From Deltaproteobacteria bacterium (GTDB lineage: Bacteria; Desulfobacterota; Desulfarculia; JACQYL01), in the NCBI GenBank assembly GCA_016208165.1, contig JACQYL010000031.1, forward strand, positions 1-38,487: a stretch of 38,487 bases of DNA, in the 5' to 3' direction. Below, in pieces: positions 35,105-38,487 of this stretch (position 1 is the stretch's first letter; every line of letters starts with the position of its first letter). The position numbers were made by a program, and so were the translations under genes. The notes below the pieces were generated by a model, which worked only from the letters and a program-made list of their open reading frames with translations, was not told where the DNA came from and ran no database searches.

Positions 35105-36283
35105 TTATTTAACCGACGCCCCGTTTTGTAGGGGCGGTTCGTCGCAAATCCCGAGCACCGTCGAGGGGCGAACCGCCCACGCGGCGTCCGCCAAAATCAT
35201 GTTCTCCAATCTTCGTTCCATCGTCCATCCGGCCGGCAAAAAATCGTCCGATCGCCACACGAACCCGAGCAGGGCCACCGGTGTTTTGCCGTACGATCCG
35301 CACGCGTCCCAGATTTGTTGGATCATATTCCACTTGGCCGCGTCGGTTGCGTTCGGATTGATGTGGTTGGCTTCCGTAACGATCCACGGCTTATCCCCCG
35401 TGCGGGAAGCTATGCCGTGAATCGCACGTTCATCGTCGCTGTCGATATCGTCCGCATAGTAGTGAAAATTGAACAGGTCCGTGTATTCGAGCATGCCTGC
35501 GGCGATGAGCCGTTTCGTTACCCCGTTGAAGTAGGTTTCCGTAATGGACGTAATGCCCGAATTGAGCACCAGGACGTCCGGATCGATGGCTTTAATGATC
35601 GCGCGCGTATCGCGCAGGAATGTCACGTATTCGGCCTCGGTGATCTGTTGGCCCGTGGGTCCGACCATCCACCGGCTGGGCTCCCACGCTTCGTTCCAGA
35701 TTTGCCAGGCGTAGACCTTGCCTTTGCCCTGGGCGGCCATCCGTTCGACATAGGGCGTCCAATCTTCCCGAAACCATCGTTCGTCCGTAGGGCCGGGATC
35801 CGCGTAATTCGAATACCGGGTGGTGTCCTCGATGCGGCCGATCAATTTGATGCCGAACGCGTCGCAATAATCGATCAGGTCGAATACGTGAGGCCTCGTG
35901 TCGTCGCGGTCCACCCACCATTTGAAGAAATTGGTGACCGCCCACGCGCCCATCGCGTTCATGCGACGGAAATCGTCCTCTCCGAGATACCGAAATTCGA
36001 TCTGTTGCGCGGGATCCAGCGAAATGCCGTACGCCCGCGCCAGGGGAAACCACCCATGTGGGTCGATCGATTTAATCGCCGGCGATTCGACCTGGTACAT
36101 TTCCACCGGCAACACGTGCGCCCCAAACCGGTCGTGCGTCAATGGCGCCTCGGGCGTCCCGCCGTCCCCTCCGCACGCCGGGATGAACGCCAAAACCGCG
36201 CAGAGAATCAACACCCAACGTAGGGGCGCTTCGCGAAGCGCCCTCGCGAAAACCCTACCGATTCGTGTGATCCCGTGTCTCAT
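35105..36283 (-). CDS. Clan GH-A glycoside hydrolase-like lipoprotein in the phage module
   Basis: This 392-residue protein has a lipoprotein signal (LCAVLAFIPAC, Cys37) and a TIM-barrel glycosidase pattern: YAWQIWNEAWEP places the acid/base at E198 and KPWIVTEANHINP the nucleophile at E304, the strand 4/strand 7 arrangement of clan GH-A (GH39/GH5/GH10-like). The substrate is unknown. The ATG chosen follows GGGGAGG, which comes from a repeat unit; a longer frame reaches 36415 but is only repeat DNA. Signal-peptide residues 14-20 are encoded by a palindrome, and about the last 20 residues by another repeat. A secreted glycosidase amid tail genes suggests a lysogenic cargo gene or a capsule/biofilm-degrading function. 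Confidence 0.7.
   Translation of the reverse strand: MRHGITRIGRVFARALREAPLRWVLILCAVLAFIPACGGDGGTPEAPLTHDRFGAHVLPVEMYQVESPAIKSIDPHGWFPLARAYGISLDPAQQIEFRYLGEDDFRRMNAMGAWAVTNFFKWWVDRDDTRPHVFDLIDYCDAFGIKLIGRIEDTTRYSNYADPGPTDERWFREDWTPYVERMAAQGKGKVYAWQIWNEAWEPSRWMVGPTGQQITEAEYVTFLRDTRAIIKAIDPDVLVLNSGITSITETYFNGVTKRLIAAGMLEYTDLFNFHYYADDIDSDDERAIHGIASRTGDKPWIVTEANHINPNATDAAKWNMIQQIWDACGSYGKTPVALLGFVWRSDDFLPAGWTMERRLENMILADAAWAVRPSTVLGICDEPPLQNGASVK
35128..35178. repeat. Palindromic repeat forming the C-terminal codons of the GH-A gene
   Basis: GTAGGGGCGGTTCG (35128-35141) and CGAACCGCCC (35169-35178) flank an insert with CCCGAGCACCGTCGAGG. The repeat lies inside the gene end, so residues of about 370-387 (AVRPSTVLGICDEPPLQ) are translated repeat. 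A close copy at 37946-37996 is non-coding. Confidence 0.85.
36224..36243. repeat. Palindrome inside the GH-A signal peptide
   Basis: GGGCGCTTCGCGAAGCGCCC is a perfect 20-base palindrome of the same family. In the minus-strand gene it encodes residues 14-20 (RALREAP), the positive N-region of the signal peptide just before the hydrophobic core. Confidence 0.9.
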
Positions 36284-36292
36284 GGTTTTCCT

Positions 36293-36448
36293 CCCCTGGG
36301 AACGCCGAGCCCCGGCTCGGCTCTTCGCGGGCGGTTCTCGAACCGCCCCTACGGGTGTCGGTTTGTTGTTCCGTAGGGGCGACCGGCAGTCGCCCTGTTT
36401 TCGGGCGAATGCCATTCGCCCCTACATCCCCTGGGAACGCCGAGCCCC
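36293..36448. repeat. Repeat cluster between tail protein and GH-A gene
   Basis: The gap is almost wholly repeats. A start-codon-type unit (36293-36321, palindrome GCCGAGCCCCGGCTCGGC) lies 9 bases from the GH-A ATG. Then come GGGCGGTTCTCGAACCGCCC (36329-36348), GGGCGACCGGCAGTCGCCC (36377-36395), GGGCGAATGCCATTCGCCC (36403-36421), and a truncated start-type unit (36428-36448) that runs into the stop codon of the tail gene. Cores differ while the GTAGGGGCG/CGCCCCTAC flanks are kept. Confidence 0.85.
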
Positions 36449-37221
36449 TACACAATTTCCACCAATTTCCATCGATTCGTCGAAAAATAACTATCCGCCT
36501 CCCACTTGATGCTCAGCGGTTTTTGAATGCGCACCAGGTACGCCTTTTCCGTGCCGCCGCTGTGCCACCCGTTCTCGTAGAAGATGAACGGTTGCCCCGG
36601 CTGCACGGCGTTGATGGCGTGAAATGTGGCCTCGTGGGTCTGCCTGGCCTGGAATTCGAGTTCCGCCTCGAACCGCATGCACAGGCCCAGGATCAAGGTC
36701 TCGATGCCGCCGCCGTCCAGCTCGACCTCTTCGTGAGGCCATCCCGGCGCGCGTTCGTAATTGTATTGGGGGTTGATGGGCAGTTCCGCCGCCGTGGACA
36801 TCAACGCCACGACCCCGATGCGATAGAATCCCTCGCCGTCCGTGCGGGTTTGCACGGGAATGACCAGGCGCATGTACCGATAGGCGAAGCCGGTCAGCGC
36901 GATAAAGGCTTTGCGTTTGAGCAGCTCGGCGTCCTGTGCGATGGTGGCTGCCAGGGTGAAGGACGGCGCTCCCCACGAATCCGTTTCGTTCCCCTGGATC
37001 GTCATGGACGTGAAATTCACGCCGCCGATATAGACCGCCGCTATGGCCGTGGCCGCCGCGCCCGTGTCCAGCACGATGGTCGTCTGCAGCGCGTTGGTCG
37101 ACCGATACTCGGCGCTCGGTTTCGACAGGTCAGCGATATTCTCCGCCGGAAATGACGCGTGCTCCGTCGACGCCGTGGGCGTGAAGTCTACGAACGAGTA
37201 TGAGAGAATGAAATTGGACAT
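36448..37221 (-). CDS. Phage minor tail protein-like
   Basis: This 257-residue protein has an N-terminal beta-sandwich (10-120; TIVLDTGAAATAIAAVYIGG, FAYRYMRLVIPV) reminiscent of discoidin-type folds. A second domain (about 155-257; ERAPGWPHEEVELDGGGIET, PGQPFIFYENGWHSGGTEKA) ends in WEADSYFSTNRWKLVEIV, like minor or distal tail proteins. It lies upstream of the fibre and hub genes in the same direction. There is no signal peptide, in contrast to its neighbours at 35105 and 37556. The family is not determined. The TAG stop overlaps a truncated repeat unit. Confidence 0.65.
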   Translation of the reverse strand: MSNFILSYSFVDFTPTASTEHASFPAENIADLSKPSAEYRSTNALQTTIVLDTGAAATAIAAVYIGGVNFTSMTIQGNETDSWGAPSFTLAATIAQDAELLKRKAFIALTGFAYRYMRLVIPVQTRTDGEGFYRIGVVALMSTAAELPINPQYNYERAPGWPHEEVELDGGGIETLILGLCMRFEAELEFQARQTHEATFHAINAVQPGQPFIFYENGWHSGGTEKAYLVRIQKPLSIKWEADSYFSTNRWKLVEIV

Positions 37222-37237
37222 CGTCGATCCTGCTATC

Positions 37238-37336
37238 GGGCGATTCTCGAATCGCCCCTACAAAACATTCGCGCCCCGATCCGTAGGGGCGGTTCGCGAA
37301 CCGCCCTGTTCCTGGGCGAATGTTATTCGCCCCTAC
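37238..37336. repeat. Repeat cluster upstream of the minor tail gene
   Basis: Three palindromes: GGGCGATTCTCGAATCGCCC (37238-37257), GGGCGGTTCGCGAACCGCCC (37287-37306) and GGGCGAATGTTATTCGCCC (37314-37332), with GTAGG/CCTAC flanks. The third overlaps the end of the 53-residue gene and supplies its last codons (RRGE) and TAA stop. Confidence 0.85.
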
Positions 37337-37484
37337 GCTGTTTCAAATCCCAAACATCCCGCACGATGGGAAACGACATCATGAAATCGTCCGGCTCGGC
37401 GCCGTCCAGAATCTCCCGGATCGCCTCTAATTGCGCGTTGGCTATGACCAACCGATTCTCCAATTCCCGTATTCTCTCGGACAT
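37323..37484 (-). CDS. Small coiled-coil phage protein
   Basis: This 53-residue protein reads MSERIRELENRLVIANAQLE (coiled coil), then an acidic stretch and PIVRDVWDLKQRRGE. The ATG lies six bases after a repeat unit that provides the GGGG ribosome site; the longer frame to 37553 is repeat DNA. The final codons come from a downstream palindrome. I do not recognise a family. Confidence 0.6.
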   Translation of the reverse strand: MSERIRELENRLVIANAQLEAIREILDGAEPDDFMMSFPIVRDVWDLKQRRGE

Positions 37485-37490
37485 CGATGC

Positions 37491-37549
37491 CCCCCTGGGA
37501 ACGCCGAGCCCCGGCTCGGCATATTTCGGGCGAATGCTATTCGCCCCTA
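37491..37549. repeat. Start-codon repeat unit plus palindrome
   Basis: The unit CCCCTGGGAACGCCGAGCCC onward (37491-37519) ends six bases from the ATG of the 53-residue gene. It is followed by GGGCGAATGCTATTCGCCC (37527-37545) with the CTAC flank, which reaches to within a few bases of the stop of the next gene. Confidence 0.85.
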
Positions 37550-37555
37550 CCATTT

Positions 37556-37903
37556 CTAAAAACTCGGCAACGGCAACACGGCCAGCCCGGTGGCCATACC
37601 CGCCGGCCGTTTTCGATGGTCATAGGACGTCAGGGCGTATTCGTTGGTCATGCCGCCGAAATCGTTGAACGCCTTGATTTTCCATTCGATCTTCCTATCC
37701 TCGGGCACGTTCTCCCAGACGTATTCCGTCACGTTCCCGACGTCCCGCGCCTCCCACGTGGCCCCACCGTCCACGGTCATGGACAGCGTGTATCCCGTGG
37801 CGCGCGCCGCCGGATCCCAGGACAATCTGACATCCTCGGCCTGGGCCTCAACAGCCATCCCAACAGACACCAGCAAACAGATTAACCAACAGATTCGTTT
37901 CAT
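37556..37903 (-). CDS. Small secreted FN3-like protein
   Basis: This 115-residue protein has a signal peptide (MKRICWLICLLVSVGMAVEA, cleavage after about AQA) and one fibronectin type III-like domain (LSWDPAARATGYTLSMTVDG then WEARDVGNVTEYVWENVPED, IEWKIKAFNDFGG). Secretion is unusual for a gene within a tail module. The ATG lies 9 bases after a repeat unit whose GGGGAGG acts as ribosome site; the longer frame to 38053 is repeat DNA. It may bind carbohydrate or a surface component; its role is unknown. Confidence 0.7.
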   Translation of the reverse strand: MKRICWLICLLVSVGMAVEAQAEDVRLSWDPAARATGYTLSMTVDGGATWEARDVGNVTEYVWENVPEDRKIEWKIKAFNDFGGMTNEYALTSYDHRKRPAGMATGLAVLPLPSF

Positions 37904-37912
37904 TGTGTTCCT

Positions 37913-37996
37913 CCCCTGGGAGCGCCGAGCCCCGGCTCGGCAAATGGGCGGTTCGTCGTAGATCCTGAGCCCAGTCGAAGGGCGAACCGCCCCTAC
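37913..37996. repeat. Start-codon repeat unit plus long palindrome
   Basis: Unit 37913-37941 has palindrome GCCGAGCCCCGGCTCGGC and lies 9 bases before the ATG of the secreted FN3-like gene. The adjacent repeat 37946-37996 has arms GGGCGGTTCG and CGAACCGCCCCTAC around CCTGAGCCCAGTCGAAGG, the same type as 35128-35178. Confidence 0.85.
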
Positions 37997-38061
37997 AACG
38001 TTCCCCCCTGCGATCGGTCCGGATCGTGAAACGATACGGGACGATCGCCGCAACAGGCGGT

Positions 38062-38084
38062 CCGGGGGACCGCCGGTCCCCCGG
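38062..38084. repeat. Perfect hairpin downstream of the right-edge gene
   Basis: Arms CCGGGGGACC (38062-38071) and GGTCCCCCGG (38075-38084) surround a three-base loop. It lies 10 bases after the stop of the gene at the right edge and may act as a transcript hairpin; no T run follows. Confidence 0.8.
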
Positions 38085-38093
38085 CGTCTTCTT

Positions 38094-38487
38094 CTATTTC
38101 ATCGGTTTCAAATTCCGATCCCACAAAATCCCCTCCGAATCCTCGGGCCGAAATCGGCCGGGATACATCTCCTCGAGCTGCTCGGGCGTGACCAGGTTCT
38201 CGGCCGCGTAGAACCACACGGGCAGGCCGAACGTGTCGAACGTGTCCAGGTCAAAATACCGGCGCAGGTGCACACCGTGGACCTGGATGGCCCGCAGAAT
38301 TTCATTGTACGCGATGGCCCGGACGGCCTCCTCGGTTTCGGGCGATAGCGCGGACAGGTCCGCTTCGGTCAACGGGATCAGATGAAAAACGATCTCCCGA
38401 TCATAATTCACGCGTACGTCCGTCAAATCCGCCTCGGGCGGAAACTCGATAATGAAATGGGCGTTCTCGGCGAACTCCCCGGCTTGC
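38094..38487 (-). CDS. Phage protein, 5'-truncated by the window edge
   Basis: The frame reads through the right edge without a start, so at least 131 residues are present. Residues visible include FAENAHFIIEFPPEADLTDV, then REIVFHLIPLTEADLSALSP and LEEMYPGRFRPEDSEGILWD. An internal TTG (38426) could be a start but the sequence upstream reads equally well as protein. It is rich in acidic residues and lacks a signal peptide. I do not recognise its family; position suggests a tail-assembly protein. Confidence 0.6.
   Translation of the reverse strand, partial: QAGEFAENAHFIIEFPPEADLTDVRVNYDREIVFHLIPLTEADLSALSPETEEAVRAIAYNEILRAIQVHGVHLRRYFDLDTFDTFGLPVWFYAAENLVTPEQLEEMYPGRFRPEDSEGILWDRNLKPMK

Noticed and set aside
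36293-37996. Clustered repeats as a possible CRISPR array
   Set aside because: The repeats are palindromes of varied core at gene borders, with irregular spacing and no equal-length spacers or cas genes.

Overview
The window (38,487 bases, GC-rich apart from one AT-rich patch) looks like a chromosomal segment of an anaerobic Desulfobacterota-type (deltaproteobacterial) bacterium. The evidence is a 2-hydroxyacyl-CoA dehydratase/benzoyl-CoA-reductase-type protein, a CoA transferase, an ADP-forming acyl-CoA synthetase subunit, c-type cytochromes, a Cys-rich sensor tail and a large chemoreceptor. The assignment is by gene content only. No tRNA, rRNA or CRISPR was seen.

Layout. (1) 265-1662 encodes the alpha subunit of an NDP-forming acyl-CoA synthetase. 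(2) 1.8-8.5 kb is an accessory island: a frameshifted BrnT toxin beside an intact BrnA antitoxin, two toxin-first HigBA modules, an AT-rich SIR2-like gene, an IS1380-like transposase tail, a secreted protein of unknown function, and several dead derivatives of REP-associated tyrosine transposase (RAYT) elements. A full-length RAYT element with terminal inverted repeats lies at 9.9-11.0 kb, directly upstream of the dehydratase gene. (3) 11.1-16.4 kb carries a DUF3365/HAMP haem-binding membrane sensor, a di-haem cytochrome c peroxidase-like protein convergent with it across a shared terminator, and a chemoreceptor. (4) 16.8-24.6 kb, minus strand, holds a full-length Lhr helicase, a polytopic membrane protein, a lipoprotein and a CoA-transferase beta subunit. 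A divergent FAD-linked oxidase follows. (5) 26.5-29.4 kb carries a large secreted clostripain-family (C11) peptidase and a frameshifted lipoprotein gene. (6) 29.6 kb to the right edge is a minus-strand phage tail/lysis module: a 3-TM holin, tail hub with FN3 domains, tail fibre and minor tail protein. It also contains a clan GH-A glycosidase lipoprotein and a secreted small FN3-like protein.

How it fits together. Three metabolic genes are orphan subunits: the acyl-CoA synthetase alpha, the dehydratase and the CoA-transferase beta have no partner gene next to them, so partners must be elsewhere. The most unusual structure is in the phage module. From 34 to 38 kb every gene gap is filled with palindromic repeats. 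One repeat unit sits 6-9 bases upstream of three different start codons and supplies their Shine-Dalgarno sequence; other palindromes provide a stop codon, part of a signal peptide and a C-terminal tail. By contrast, the 1.7-11 kb island is shaped by RAYT elements that keep both gene ends and lose the middle.
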